In this document: positions 9,160 to 17,796 of the stretch, one piece after another
Layout of the letters: every line of letters begins with the position of its first letter
Position numbering within the stretch: the first letter of the stretch is position 1
NCBI GenBank assembly: GCA_963801105.1
Contig: CAWDDH010000003.1
Location: forward strand, 1,302,001 to 1,366,000
Length of the DNA: 64,000 bases
Origin: JAENVU01 sp963801105
GTDB taxonomy: Bacteria; Actinomycetota; Acidimicrobiia; IMCC26256; JAENVU01
Reading direction: 5' to 3'
Notes under the pieces: model-generated
What the model was told of the DNA's origin: nothing
Seen by the model: the letters and a program-made list of their open reading frames with translations, nothing else
Databases searched by the model: none
Position numbers and translations under genes: made by a program

Positions 9160-9353
9160 CCGAGACCCCGTGCCCGCTGTGCGGTCTCCCCAAGGACCCG
9201 GCGCAGCGGTGTCCGTCCTGCGGGCTCACCGCCGAGTTCGGCCCGGATCGTCCGAGCCCGTTCGCGAGCGCGACGCTGTGGGCGATGATGGGCGTGATCG
9301 CGGTGGTCTTCGCGGTGACGCTGCTCGTCGTCGGACTCACCTCGGCCGCGTGA
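9156..9353 (+). CDS. Small zinc-ribbon membrane protein
   Basis: 65 residues starting in the ATGA overlap with folD. Two CxxC knuckles (CPLC at about 6-9 and CPSC at about 19-22) form a zinc ribbon, followed by one membrane helix (about 40-62, LWAMMGVIAVVFAVTLLVVG). Similar short zinc-ribbon/TM proteins are common companions of housekeeping operons, but no function can be assigned. It is too short for many gene callers, yet the coupling to folD supports it. Confidence 0.75.
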   Translation: MTETPCPLCGLPKDPAQRCPSCGLTAEFGPDRPSPFASATLWAMMGVIAVVFAVTLLVVGLTSAA

Positions 9354-9411
9354 CTGCGGCGCACCACCGCACCTGTGAACGAAGAGCCGTGAACGACCAC
9401 GAAGGATGACG

Positions 9412-10608
9412 ATGCCCGAGAAGATCACCCAGAACGCCGACGGATCGCTGAACGTCCCGGACGAGCCGATCATCCCGTTCATCGAGGGCGACGGCACCGG
9501 CGTCGACATCTGGCCCGCCGCCGCGCTCGTCATGGACGCCGCGGCGACCAAGCACGGTAGGACGATCGCCTGGAAGGAGGTGCTGGCCGGGCAGAAGGCG
9601 TTCGACGCGACCGGGAACTGGCTCCCCGACGAGACCGTCGAGGCCTTCCGCGAGTACCTGATCGGCATCAAGGGCCCGCTCACCACGCCGATCGGCGGCG
9701 GCATCCGGTCGCTCAACGTCGCGCTGCGCCAGATCCTCGACCTCTACGTCTGCCTCCGGCCGGTGCGCTGGTTCACCGGCGTGCCGTCGCCGGTGAAGCA
9801 CCCCGAGAAGGTCGACATGGTCATCTTCCGGGAGAACACCGAGGACATCTACGCGGGTCTCGAGGTCGAGGAGGGCACGCCCGAGGCGAAGCGCCTCATC
9901 GAGATGTTGCACGACGAGCTGGGGTGGAACATCCGGGCTGACTCCGGCGTCGGCATCAAGCCGATCTCGGAGACCGGTTCCAAGCGCCTGATCCGCGCCG
10001 CGATCGAGTACGCGGTCCGCAAGGGCCGCACGTCGGTGACGATCGTCCACAAGGGCAACATCCAGAAGTTCACCGAGGGCGCCTTTCGCAACTGGGGCTA
10101 CGAGCTGACGCGGGACGAGTTCTCCGACGTCGCCGTCGGCTGGGACGACTGCAAGGGCGAGCCCGGCGACAAGATCCTCGTGAAGGACGCGATCGCCGAC
10201 ATCACCCTCCAGCAGGTTCTCACCCGCCCCGACGAGTTCGACGTCATCGCGACCACGAACCTCAACGGCGACTACCTCTCGGATGCGCTCGCCGCGCAGG
10301 TCGGCGGGATCGGAATCGCGCCCGGTGGCAACATCAACTACGTGACGGGTCACGGCGTGTTCGAGGCCACCCACGGGACGGCTCCGAAGTACGCCGGTCA
10401 GGACAAGGTGAACCCGGGCTCGCTGCTGCTGTCGGGCGTGATGATGTTCGAGCACCTCGGCTGGCAGGAGGCCGCCGACGACATCGTCCGCGCGCTCGAG
10501 GCCACGATCGGCGACAAGGTCGTGACCTACGACTTCGCCCGCCAGATGGACGGCGCCACGGAGGTGAAGTGCTCCGAGTTCGCGCAGGCGGTCGTCGACC
10601 GCCTCTGA
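9412..10608 (+). CDS. icd: Isocitrate dehydrogenase, NADP-type (homodimeric)
   Basis: 398 residues; decarboxylates isocitrate to 2-oxoglutarate in the TCA cycle. Seen are FIEGDGTGVDIWPAA, the substrate loop IGGGIRSLNVALRQ, the VIFRENTEDIYAGLE segment and the cofactor segment HGTAPKYAGQDKVNPGS. The Lys-Tyr pair there matches the NADP-specific E. coli-type enzyme rather than NAD-dependent forms. GAAGG sits 6 bases before the ATG at 9412 but directly abuts the alternative ATG at 9406, so 9412 is preferred. It lies in the same direction as mdh. Confidence 0.95.
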   Translation: MPEKITQNADGSLNVPDEPIIPFIEGDGTGVDIWPAAALVMDAAATKHGRTIAWKEVLAGQKAFDATGNWLPDETVEAFREYLIGIKGPLTTPIGGGIRSLNVALRQILDLYVCLRPVRWFTGVPSPVKHPEKVDMVIFRENTEDIYAGLEVEEGTPEAKRLIEMLHDELGWNIRADSGVGIKPISETGSKRLIRAAIEYAVRKGRTSVTIVHKGNIQKFTEGAFRNWGYELTRDEFSDVAVGWDDCKGEPGDKILVKDAIADITLQQVLTRPDEFDVIATTNLNGDYLSDALAAQVGGIGIAPGGNINYVTGHGVFEATHGTAPKYAGQDKVNPGSLLLSGVMMFEHLGWQEAADDIVRALEATIGDKVVTYDFARQMDGATEVKCSEFAQAVVDRL

Positions 10609-10684
10609 GCGCTTCCGCGCGTCGGTCGGGTCCTCATCCGGTGAGGCGGTCAGCACCGGATCACCGGGTGAACGGACGCCGATC

Positions 10685-11467
10685 ATGATCCTCGCCGAGC
10701 TGACGGTGCACCACACGCGCCGGCACATGCCGACGCGTCGCGTCGCGCTCGGCGAGCAGTACCTCCCCATGACCGGCGCGGCCCACGGCGCCGGACTCCT
10801 TGCCGCGGTCGCGGCCGAGCACGTGATCGCCCTCGACGACGAGCAGGCCGAGGAGCTCCCGCGTCTGCTCTTCGCGATCAACCGGCATGGGATCGAGGTG
10901 CCGCGGATCGCGCTGCGCCATCGGCTCCAGACCGACCTCCACGGTCTCGACCGCTCCCGCCATCGCCTCCTCGAGGAGGAGGGCCGGCTCATCGTCGAGC
11001 TCGACGTGCACGGCGCGCCCGCGCCGCAGATGCTGGGCGCGATCCTTGCCGCCGGGTCGCTCGGCTCGAGCGTCCGGACCCGGGCGGTGCGCGCCATCGA
11101 GGCGGCGGTGGCGAACCCGGGCATGATCCCCGAGCCGTTCCTCGTACGCCGGCTGGCGGCGGGCATCCCGATCCTGCGTCCGCCCCGCGCCGGCGTGGGG
11201 CCGGTCGAGCAGGCGTTCAGCGAGATGGACAGCGGGTCCTGGGTCGGGGTCCCGGCCGAGCGGCGCTGGGCGATGGAGGTCTTCGGCCTCGGCGCCGAGA
11301 TGGACGTGCAGCGCCGGGATGTCCAGCGCCGGTTCCGGCGGTTGCTGCGCCTGGCGCATCCCGACCAGGGTGGCGAGTCCGACGGTGCGGCGGAGCGCAT
11401 CGCCGAGCTCACCGAGGCCCGGGAGGTCCTGCTCGCGGATGCGCCCGACTCCGGCGACAACCGGTAG
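10685..11467 (+). CDS. J-domain protein with C-terminal J domain
   Basis: 260 residues. The last 60 or so residues carry a J domain (RRFRRLLRLAHPDQGG) with the HPD tripeptide that stimulates DnaK ATPase, followed by the expected helix ERIAELTEAREVLL. The first 200 residues are of unknown fold; they open with LAELTVHHTRRHMPTRRVA and contain no zinc centre or G/F region, so this is neither DnaJ nor CbpA. J domains at the C-terminus usually recruit DnaK to a specific client. It lies between icd and mdh in the same direction. Confidence 0.8.
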   Translation: MILAELTVHHTRRHMPTRRVALGEQYLPMTGAAHGAGLLAAVAAEHVIALDDEQAEELPRLLFAINRHGIEVPRIALRHRLQTDLHGLDRSRHRLLEEEGRLIVELDVHGAPAPQMLGAILAAGSLGSSVRTRAVRAIEAAVANPGMIPEPFLVRRLAAGIPILRPPRAGVGPVEQAFSEMDSGSWVGVPAERRWAMEVFGLGAEMDVQRRDVQRRFRRLLRLAHPDQGGESDGAAERIAELTEAREVLLADAPDSGDNR

Positions 11468-11487
11468 GGCTCACTAGGGTCGGCGGC

Positions 11488-12480
11488 ATGTCGAAGCCCC
11501 CAGTTCACGTCACCGTCACCGGCGCGGCGGGCCAGATCGGATACGCGATCCTGTTCCGCATCGCCTCGGGTCAGCTCCTCGGTCCCGACCAGCCCGTCGT
11601 CCTCCGCCTCCTCGAGATCGAGCCCGCGATGCAGGCCCTCGGCGGCGTCGCGATGGAGCTCGACGACTGCGCGTTCCCGTTGCTCGCCGGCATCGAGGCG
11701 ACCTCGGACCTCGCGACGGCGTTCGACGGCACGAGCTGGGCCCTCCTCGTCGGCTCGGTGCCGCGTAAGGCGGGCATGGAGCGTGGCGACCTCCTCAACG
11801 TGAACGGTGGGATCTTCAAGCCCCAGGGCCAGGCGATCAACGCCAACGCCGCCGACGACGTGCGCGTGCTCGTGGTCGGCAACCCGTGCAACACCAACTG
11901 CCTGATCGCACGGAGCAACGCGCCCGACGTGCCGGCCGACCGCTGGTTCGCCATGACCCGGCTGGACCAGAACCGGGCCCAGAGCCAGCTCGCCCAGAAG
12001 GCGGGCGTTCCCGTGAGCGAGGTCACGAACGTGACCATCTGGGGGAACCACTCCGCCACGCAGTATCCCGACTTCGCCAACGCGAGGATCGGCGGTCGAC
12101 CCGCGCCGGAGGTCGTCACCGACCACGACTGGCTGCGCAACGGGTTCATCGAGACCGTCCAGAAGCGCGGCGCGGCGATCATCGAGGCCCGCGGGCTCTC
12201 GTCCGCGGCGTCGGCGGCGAACGCGGCGATCGACTCGGTGAACAGCATCCACACCGCACCCCGCGCCGGAGAGTGGGCGAGCCTCGCGGTCGTGAGCCGT
12301 GGGGAGTACGGCGCACCCGAGGGGCTCCAGTACGGCTACCCCGTCGCGTCCGACGGCGCGGGCGGCTGGTCCGTGGTCGAGGGCCTGAACCACGATGACT
12401 TCGCCGCGGAGAAGCTCGCCGTCACGACCGCGGAGCTCGAGTCGGAGCGGGACGAGGTCCGGAAGCTCGGCCTCATCTGA
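11488..12480 (+). CDS. mdh: Malate dehydrogenase
   Basis: 330 residues of the LDH/MDH-like family; oxidises malate to oxaloacetate. The NAD site is TGAAGQIGYAILFRIASG. The substrate loop shows VGSVPRKAGMERGDLL with its Arg, VGNPCNTNC precedes the catalytic Asp-Arg region TRLDQNRA, and the catalytic His is in WGNHSATQYPDF. A -10 box TAGGGT at 11475-11480 lies 7 bases before the ATG, so the mRNA is probably leaderless and transcribed separately from the J-domain gene, which ends 20 bases upstream. Confidence 0.96.
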   Translation: MSKPPVHVTVTGAAGQIGYAILFRIASGQLLGPDQPVVLRLLEIEPAMQALGGVAMELDDCAFPLLAGIEATSDLATAFDGTSWALLVGSVPRKAGMERGDLLNVNGGIFKPQGQAINANAADDVRVLVVGNPCNTNCLIARSNAPDVPADRWFAMTRLDQNRAQSQLAQKAGVPVSEVTNVTIWGNHSATQYPDFANARIGGRPAPEVVTDHDWLRNGFIETVQKRGAAIIEARGLSSAASAANAAIDSVNSIHTAPRAGEWASLAVVSRGEYGAPEGLQYGYPVASDGAGGWSVVEGLNHDDFAAEKLAVTTAELESERDEVRKLGLI

Positions 12481-12487
12481 CCGGCCG

Positions 12488-13003
12488 GTGCGCACCTGGT
12501 GCCAGGGCACGCCCTTCGGCGACATCGTGGTGGTCGTCGGTCCCGCCGGGATCGAGCACCTCTCGCTCCCCGGCCTGTGGGCGGACGACGTCGCGGACGT
12601 GAAGCCGTCCGCTGAGCGCCCCGGGAGTGCCCGATCACCCGCGGGCCGCGTGGCGCGCCAACTCGACGAGTACTTCGCGGGGACGCGCACCGAGTTCGAC
12701 CTGCCCGTCGACCTGGGTGCGACCCAGCTCTCGGAGCTCGCGCGACGCACGCTCGAGACGGTGCGGGCCGAGGTGCCCTACGGCGAGACGGCCACCTACG
12801 GCGAGGTCGCCGAGATGATCGGTCGCCCCGGTGCCGCGCGCGCGGTGGGGAGCGCGATGGCGCGGAACCCGGTGGCCTTCGTCGTGCCGTGCCACCGGAT
12901 CGTCGCCGCGAACGGGATCGGTGGCTACGGCGGAGGGAGTGCGGGAGTCGCGCTCAAGCGTGCGCTGTTGGATCGGGAAGCTCGCGCGCGGCCCACGCGC
13001 TGA
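12488..13003 (+). CDS. ogt: O6-methylguanine-DNA methyltransferase
   Basis: 171 residues from GTG 12488. A suicide repair protein that moves the alkyl group from O6-alkylguanine onto its own cysteine. The acceptor motif PCHRIV, the helix-turn-helix segment VPYGETATYGEVAEMIGRPG and the closing GGYGGGSAGVALKRALL are all present. It starts 7 bases after mdh. Its 3' end overlaps the end of the opposite-strand hydrolase by 50 bases, so one of the two C-termini may be shorter in reality. Confidence 0.92.
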   Translation: MRTWCQGTPFGDIVVVVGPAGIEHLSLPGLWADDVADVKPSAERPGSARSPAGRVARQLDEYFAGTRTEFDLPVDLGATQLSELARRTLETVRAEVPYGETATYGEVAEMIGRPGAARAVGSAMARNPVAFVVPCHRIVAANGIGGYGGGSAGVALKRALLDREARARPTR

Positions 13004-13862
13004 CGACCTCGACGAAGCGGTCCGGGATCTCCAGCTGGGGCGCGTGACCGCAGTCGGCCAGCTCGACGTACCGCCAGTCCTCCCGCTGCCGGGCGACCGC
13101 GCGGGCGAACGCGACGGGGACCAGCTGGTCGCGGCGGCCGTGGAGCACGAGCGTGGGGCTCGAGATGGTCTCGAGGTCTCCGCGCATGTCGGACAGGAGA
13201 TGGCGGAAGAGCGAGCCCCCGCTCTGGGCGTACGCGGTGGCCGCCTCGGGGTAGTCGCGTCGCTCGGTGGCGAGCGCGACGAGACGCTCGCGGAGCGCGC
13301 CGTCGAGCCGGTCGGGGTCGGCGAGCACGAACTGCACCGTGACGTCGACGAGCCGCTCGGGCCCCAGTCGTCGGGCCCGGGCGCTCACGACGGGTGCGGC
13401 GACCCGGGGAACGGAGAGCGCGGCGAAGCGCAGGGTGCGCGTCAGCTGCTCGAGGTTGCGCCCCGGTCGGGGGTACGCGGCGTTCACGAGCACCAGTCCG
13501 TGGACGAGCTCCGGGCGGGCGGCGGCGACGGACGCCGAGAGTGCGCCGCCCATGGAGTTGCCCATCAGCAGCGCGGGGCCGCGCTCGTCCAGGTACGCCG
13601 TGATCACGGACCGGTGCGTCGCGAAGCCCGCCGCCCGGTCCATGCATCGGGTGCGCCCGAACCCGGGCAGGTCGATCGCGGTCACCCGACGGTGGAGGGT
13701 CGTGGCGAGGCGGTCCGCGACGAGGTTCCAGCTCAGCGTGCTGGCGCCGAGCCCGTGGACGAGCAGGACCGGCGGCGCGTCGACATCGACGCCGTCGGGC
13801 TCCCAGTCGACGCTGTGCACCCAGAGCCCGTCGAGCTCGAGCCACCGCTCCCGGCTACTCAT
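12954..13862 (-). CDS. Alpha/beta-fold hydrolase
   Basis: 302 residues. The nucleophile elbow is GNSMGG (Ser at about 98), the acidic residue is in HGRRDQLVP and the His in DCGHAPQLE, giving a complete triad. The oxyanion motif is LLVHGLGAS. The substrate cannot be told; the family spans esterases, haloperoxidase-like and C-C bond hydrolases. The gene follows the 183-residue gene with a 3-base gap, so the two are probably co-transcribed. The last 50 bases overlap ogt on the other strand. Confidence 0.88.
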   Translation of the reverse strand: MSSRERWLELDGLWVHSVDWEPDGVDVDAPPVLLVHGLGASTLSWNLVADRLATTLHRRVTAIDLPGFGRTRCMDRAAGFATHRSVITAYLDERGPALLMGNSMGGALSASVAAARPELVHGLVLVNAAYPRPGRNLEQLTRTLRFAALSVPRVAAPVVSARARRLGPERLVDVTVQFVLADPDRLDGALRERLVALATERRDYPEAATAYAQSGGSLFRHLLSDMRGDLETISSPTLVLHGRRDQLVPVAFARAVARQREDWRYVELADCGHAPQLEIPDRFVEVVSAWAARELPDPTAHA

Positions 13863-13865
13863 GGC

Positions 13866-14417
13866 TCATGTCTCGGTCGACTCCGCCCCGCGCTCGAGTC
13901 CCAATGCGACGAGGAAGTGCTCGTGCAGCTCCATCCAGACGGTGTGATACGAGTCGATGCGGGGCGAGGTGAACCACTGGTGCGCGCCGTCCTCGACCAG
14001 GCGGCGCGCATGGCGGAGCCGCTCGCGGTAGCTCTCGAACAGCGGGATCCGGCGCCCGAGTCGGCGCACGACCGGACCGATCCGGTCGTCGATGGCGACG
14101 AGCCGGTCGATGACGCCCCAGTCGTAGGACGCGTCCCGATGGTCATTGGGTCCGCCGTCGGCGCGGACCTGCCAGTCGTGACACACACGCAGCAGCTCGG
14201 CGTTGCGGGGCAGGAACTGCTCGTACGCGTCCCGCACCGCATCGTCCGGAGCGAGGAAGGCGGCGTCGGCCTCGACCCGTCCCGCCGGGGTCAGGACGAG
14301 CTGGCCGGCCCGCGCGGTGGCGTGCGCCCGGGCGACGATCGCGGCGGCGTCGGCATCGCCCGGATCGGCGATCTTGCCGCGCAGCCGCAGCCGGAGAAGA
14401 GCAGGGCGCAGGTCCAC
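13866..14417 (-). CDS. Conserved-looking protein of unknown function
   Basis: 183 residues, GTG start. The N-terminus (ALLRLRLRGKIADPGDADAA to LVLTPAGRVEADAAF) looks like a winged helix-turn-helix in its pattern of helices plus the TPAGR beta-wing; the rest is helical and rich in charged residues. No catalytic motif seen. A -10 box TAGATT (14429-14424 on this strand) is 6 bases before the start. It is divergent from the phosphohistidine-domain gene by only 36 bases, so the two promoters overlap and may be co-regulated. A role as a local regulator is speculation. Confidence 0.65.
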   Translation of the reverse strand: MDLRPALLRLRLRGKIADPGDADAAAIVARAHATARAGQLVLTPAGRVEADAAFLAPDDAVRDAYEQFLPRNAELLRVCHDWQVRADGGPNDHRDASYDWGVIDRLVAIDDRIGPVVRRLGRRIPLFESYRERLRHARRLVEDGAHQWFTSPRIDSYHTVWMELHEHFLVALGLERGAESTET

Positions 14418-14453
14418 GGGAGGAATCTAGGACGCGCGGTAGGGTCCGCCGCC

Positions 14454-14804
14454 ATGAGCGACCTCGGCAGCGGCACCACCGTGTTCGCCGCGGCCCCGGT
14501 CCGTGGGCGGTGGCGGATGCTCCACGCGCCCGACGACGTGCTCGCGCTGATGGACGAGGGTGCGGACGGCGTCGTCGCCGCTGTCCAGGACGCGGGTGCC
14601 ACCTTTCTCGCGCCGATCTTCGACGAGCTGACCGCGGTCGTGTGCATGTCGGGTACGCCGTCGAGTCACATCGGGATCGTGAGTCGCGAGTACCAGGTGC
14701 CCTGCATGATGGCGACGACGTTCGCCTCCGGGCCTCCGGCGGATGGCGCCGTCGTCGAGGTCGACTGCCGAGCCGACGTCGGCGTGGTCCGGTCGGTCGA
14801 CTGA
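14454..14804 (+). CDS. Free-standing PEP-utiliser phosphohistidine domain
   Basis: 116 residues corresponding only to the mobile swivelling domain of PEP synthase, PPDK and PTS enzyme I. The histidine that becomes phosphorylated lies in SGTPSSHIGIVSREYQVPCM, equivalent to GGxTSHAAIVAR in full-length enzymes. No ATP-grasp or PEP-binding barrel is encoded nearby, so the domain cannot complete a known reaction alone. The -10 box TAGGGT at 14440-14445 is 8 bases from the ATG. The next two genes follow closely (15-base gap, then a 4-base overlap) and are of unknown function. Confidence 0.8.
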   Translation: MSDLGSGTTVFAAAPVRGRWRMLHAPDDVLALMDEGADGVVAAVQDAGATFLAPIFDELTAVVCMSGTPSSHIGIVSREYQVPCMMATTFASGPPADGAVVEVDCRADVGVVRSVD

Positions 14805-14819
14805 TGGAGGTGGGCTGAC

Positions 14820-15935
14820 GTGGCCGACCGGGACACGGTCAACGAGTGGCTGCACTTCCACGGCCGCATCTCGGGGGCCATGACCGCCGAGCGCACGGCG
14901 CTCGAGTCGGCCCTGATCCCCGTGACCGCCTACATCCTCGTGGCGTGCGTCGAGGCGTACCGGCGCTACCCGGCGATGATGACCGAGATCGCCGCGGCGC
15001 GCCCGCCCGCGGAGCTCGGCGCGCTCGGGCGCCGGCCCGGGAACCAGATCGACGCGGTGCACCTGTGGTCGATCGCGAACCTCCCGCTCGTGATCCGCCA
15101 GGCGCTCGAGCCGTTCGGGCTCCTCGACCCCGACGACGATCTGGAGCGCCTCGGGACGATCTTCGACTTCTGGGCTCCGGCCGCGCTCGCGTTCCGCGGT
15201 GACGGTCAGCACCAGGCATGGGACGCGGGCCTGGTCGTGCCCCGCTACGGCGCGGACGTGCTCGACGAGTTGGTGGCCGGCGCGGTCCCGGTGGCCGACG
15301 AGGACCTCCGCCGGTCCATCGCCAAGACGAACGCGCTGCTCACGTCGTTCCTCTTCCTCCTCTACTTCGACACGCGTGCGGGATACCAGGACTCGGGTCC
15401 CTACGCGCGGGCCGACGGCCGGACCGTGCTCGTGCGCGACTTCAACGAGTTCGGCGTGGGCTACTTCCCGTGGAGCACCGAGGTGTGCGCCGGGCTGGCG
15501 CACTCGAACCTCACCTGCGCGTTCGTGCTCGACGACGTGCGCGTGACGGCGAACGACTGGGGGACCTCCACCACCGACCCGGTCGACTATTTCGCCCGGC
15601 TGACCCACTTCGGGATCTACGACAGCACCGGCGGGACACTCACGCCGGTGCCGGTCGGCGAGCTGGCCGACCTCGCGGCATCCGTGAAGCGGGCGCAGGC
15701 CCAGCTGTACCGGCTGATCGCGGGAATGAGCCGCAAGGAGAAGATCGACGCGGGCGCGTTCGTGTACTTCACCTTCCTCCGACCGTTCGCGCTCGCGGCC
15801 GGAATCGTCGACGACCTCGATTGGACGGTGCCCCGCGACAGCCTCGACCTGTACGAGGCGCTGTCGCTCGTCGACGGCGTGCCCGATGCCCCGCCGTACG
15901 ATCCGAGCGTGCCCTACTACGCCCTGATCCCGTGA
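14820..15935 (+). CDS. Unknown protein in operon with phosphohistidine domain
   Basis: 371 residues, GTG start with GGAGG 8-9 bases upstream. It appears soluble and mixed alpha/beta. Distinctive segments are LHFHGRISGAMTAERTALES, DFNEFGVGYFPWSTEV and MSRKEKIDAGAFVYFTFLRP. No nucleotide-binding loop, metal motif or signal peptide is recognised. Its placement between the phosphohistidine domain and the next gene, with overlap, argues that the three act together. Confidence 0.7.
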   Translation: MADRDTVNEWLHFHGRISGAMTAERTALESALIPVTAYILVACVEAYRRYPAMMTEIAAARPPAELGALGRRPGNQIDAVHLWSIANLPLVIRQALEPFGLLDPDDDLERLGTIFDFWAPAALAFRGDGQHQAWDAGLVVPRYGADVLDELVAGAVPVADEDLRRSIAKTNALLTSFLFLLYFDTRAGYQDSGPYARADGRTVLVRDFNEFGVGYFPWSTEVCAGLAHSNLTCAFVLDDVRVTANDWGTSTTDPVDYFARLTHFGIYDSTGGTLTPVPVGELADLAASVKRAQAQLYRLIAGMSRKEKIDAGAFVYFTFLRPFALAAGIVDDLDWTVPRDSLDLYEALSLVDGVPDAPPYDPSVPYYALIP

Positions 15936-16354
15936 TCCACCGGCTCACGTTCGCGGGCACCGACGTCCGCGGCGTGGTGGTGCTCGGCGTGCCCGCGTCG
16001 GGCCCGGTGTCCTTCCTCGCACAGTTCGACGGCGCCGCCGTCGGCCCGGGGTTTCTCGTCGTGCGCGATGCCGACGTGCCCCGCCCGAGGGGTCGGCTGC
16101 TCGCGGTCCGGGCCGACGGGCTGTGGACCGAGATGATCTGCGAGACGCCGGACGAGCACTGGAGCTTCGGCCTCGAGGCGTTCGGGTTGCGGGTCGACGA
16201 TCCCGCCGACACGATCGGCGACCGCATCCCGGTCGGCTACGACCTCGAATGGGAGACCCCGGACCGCGTGCACGGCGAGCTGCTGATCGGTCACGCCGTC
16301 CTCCCCGTCGACGCGTTGGGCGCGTTCGTGGTCGAGCCGGGGGAGTCCGCCTAG
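15932..16354 (+). CDS. Unknown 140-residue protein
   Basis: Begins at GTG 15932 inside the stop of the preceding gene (GTGA overlap), so translation is coupled. It is rich in beta-strand-forming residues, with FAGTDVRGVVVLGVP, ETPDEHWSFGLEAFGLRVDD and GYDLEWETPDRVHGELLIGH. The EHWSFGLEAF/DLEWE pattern recalls lipocalin-like all-beta proteins, but this is only an impression. It is the last gene of the operon, and its end overlaps the glycerol kinase gene on the other strand by 4 bases. Confidence 0.65.
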   Translation: MIHRLTFAGTDVRGVVVLGVPASGPVSFLAQFDGAAVGPGFLVVRDADVPRPRGRLLAVRADGLWTEMICETPDEHWSFGLEAFGLRVDDPADTIGDRIPVGYDLEWETPDRVHGELLIGHAVLPVDALGAFVVEPGESA

Positions 16355-17796
16355 AACTCGACCGCCGAGAGGTCCTCGAGCCACCGGGACGCCCGCCGGA
16401 CGGCCTCGGCCCACCGGTCGCGGTCGGTCGGCGCGCCGGGCTCGTAGCGTTCGATCGGCGCCCACGTGTCGGCGAGGGACGCGACCTCGGGCCACATTCC
16501 GACCGCGAGCCCGGCCATGAAGCCGGCGCCGAGCGTCGTCGTCTCGCACATCGGTGAGATCTCCACCGGCTTCTGGGCCGCGTCCGCCACCGCCTGCACG
16601 AACGTCGGGTTGCGCGACATCCCGCCGTCGACCCGCAGCACGTCGATGGCCGCGCCGGCGTCGCGTTCGGCCGCCTCCACGAGGTCGGCACCCCGCTCGG
16701 CGATCCCTGCCAGCACCGCCCGCACGATCTCGGGTCGGCCGCTGCCGCGGGTGAGCCCGAGCAGGGTGCCGCGCGCGCCGTAGTCCCACTGCGGTGTGCC
16801 GAGCCCCATGAGCGCGGGCACGTAGATGACTCCGCCGGTGTCTTCGCACTGCTGGGCGACCTCGTGACTGGCCTCGGAGGTGGGGATGATGCCGAGGTCG
16901 TCGCGCAACCACTCGACGTTGGTGCCCGCACTGAGCATGATCGCCTCGAGGCCCCAGGTGTCGGTGCCGCCCGTGCGCATCGCGATGATCGGGAACGTGC
17001 CGCCGGCACCACGCGTCTCGAAGCCGGGCCGCTCCGGGCCGAGCACGAGGTCGAGCATCCCGCCGGTGCCGAAGGTGATCTTCGCCGGCCCGCGCGTCAC
17101 GCACGCCTGACCGACCAGGCTCGCCTGCTGATCGCCCACGAGCGCCGCGATGGGCGGTGCCCCCGGGAGCGCGGTGGCGGTGCCGACGATCCCCGTCGTG
17201 TCCACGACCGTCGGGAGCATGCGCTTCGGGATGCGCAGGGCCTCGAGCGCCTCGGTGGACCAGCCGGAGCCGTCCGCGCGGAGCAACGAGGTGACCGCGG
17301 CGTTGGTTGCGTCGATGACGTGCAGCGCGCCCTCCGAGAGGTTCCACGCGATCCAGGTGTCGACGGTTCCGAAGCACAGATCCCGCGACCGGTCGGGGTC
17401 GAAGGTGTCGAGGAGGTTCTCGACCTTGGTCGCCGACGTGTTGGGCGCGAACCGGAACCCCTCCGCCCGGTGCACCAGGCAGTTGACGATCGTGCGGAGA
17501 TCCTGCCAGCCCTGCGCGGGACCGACGGGCTCGCCGGTGGCGCGGTCCCAGACCACCGCGGACCCGCGCTGGTTGGTGATCCCGACCGCCGCCACCGGGC
17601 GGCCGTGCTGCGCGAGGGCGGCCTCGGCCGCCTCCTGCACCCGGGCTGCGAGTGCCTGGGCGTCGAACTCGACGAGGCCCGGTGCCGGCGAGTCGGGGAG
17701 GAACTCGCGGTGCTGCTCGTGGTGCACCGACGCGTCGGCGCCGACGATCGACGCGCGGACCGACGACGTCCCGATGTCGCAGACCAGGACCTCCAT
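16351..17796 (-). CDS. glpK: FGGY-family carbohydrate kinase, probably glycerol kinase
   Basis: 481 residues. It phosphorylates glycerol (or a related polyol) with ATP. The N-terminal phosphate loop is VCDIGTSSVRASIVG; ITNQRGSAVVWDRATGEPVG matches the glycerol-kinase substrate region; the hinge motif GDQQASLVGQ and the C-terminal DGGMSRNPTFVQ are FGGY signatures. It lacks some residues at the canonical glycerol site (GWQDLRT in place of QWQDRRT-like), so the substrate is probable rather than certain. It overlaps the upstream flavoprotein by one base and is last in the glpD-flavoprotein-kinase operon. Confidence 0.85.
   Translation of the reverse strand: MEVLVCDIGTSSVRASIVGADASVHHEQHREFLPDSPAPGLVEFDAQALAARVQEAAEAALAQHGRPVAAVGITNQRGSAVVWDRATGEPVGPAQGWQDLRTIVNCLVHRAEGFRFAPNTSATKVENLLDTFDPDRSRDLCFGTVDTWIAWNLSEGALHVIDATNAAVTSLLRADGSGWSTEALEALRIPKRMLPTVVDTTGIVGTATALPGAPPIAALVGDQQASLVGQACVTRGPAKITFGTGGMLDLVLGPERPGFETRGAGGTFPIIAMRTGGTDTWGLEAIMLSAGTNVEWLRDDLGIIPTSEASHEVAQQCEDTGGVIYVPALMGLGTPQWDYGARGTLLGLTRGSGRPEIVRAVLAGIAERGADLVEAAERDAGAAIDVLRVDGGMSRNPTFVQAVADAAQKPVEISPMCETTTLGAGFMAGLAVGMWPEVASLADTWAPIERYEPGAPTDRDRWAEAVRRASRWLEDLSAVEF

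Noticed and set aside
9337..12750. An 1137-codon open frame on the minus strand
   Set aside because: It is antisense to icd, the J-domain gene and mdh, all of which have clear family motifs. Long antisense frames arise easily at this G+C content.
12831..14452. Long plus-strand frame upstream of the phosphohistidine domain
   Set aside because: It is antisense to two minus-strand genes; the real start is ATG 14454 with a -10 box just before it.
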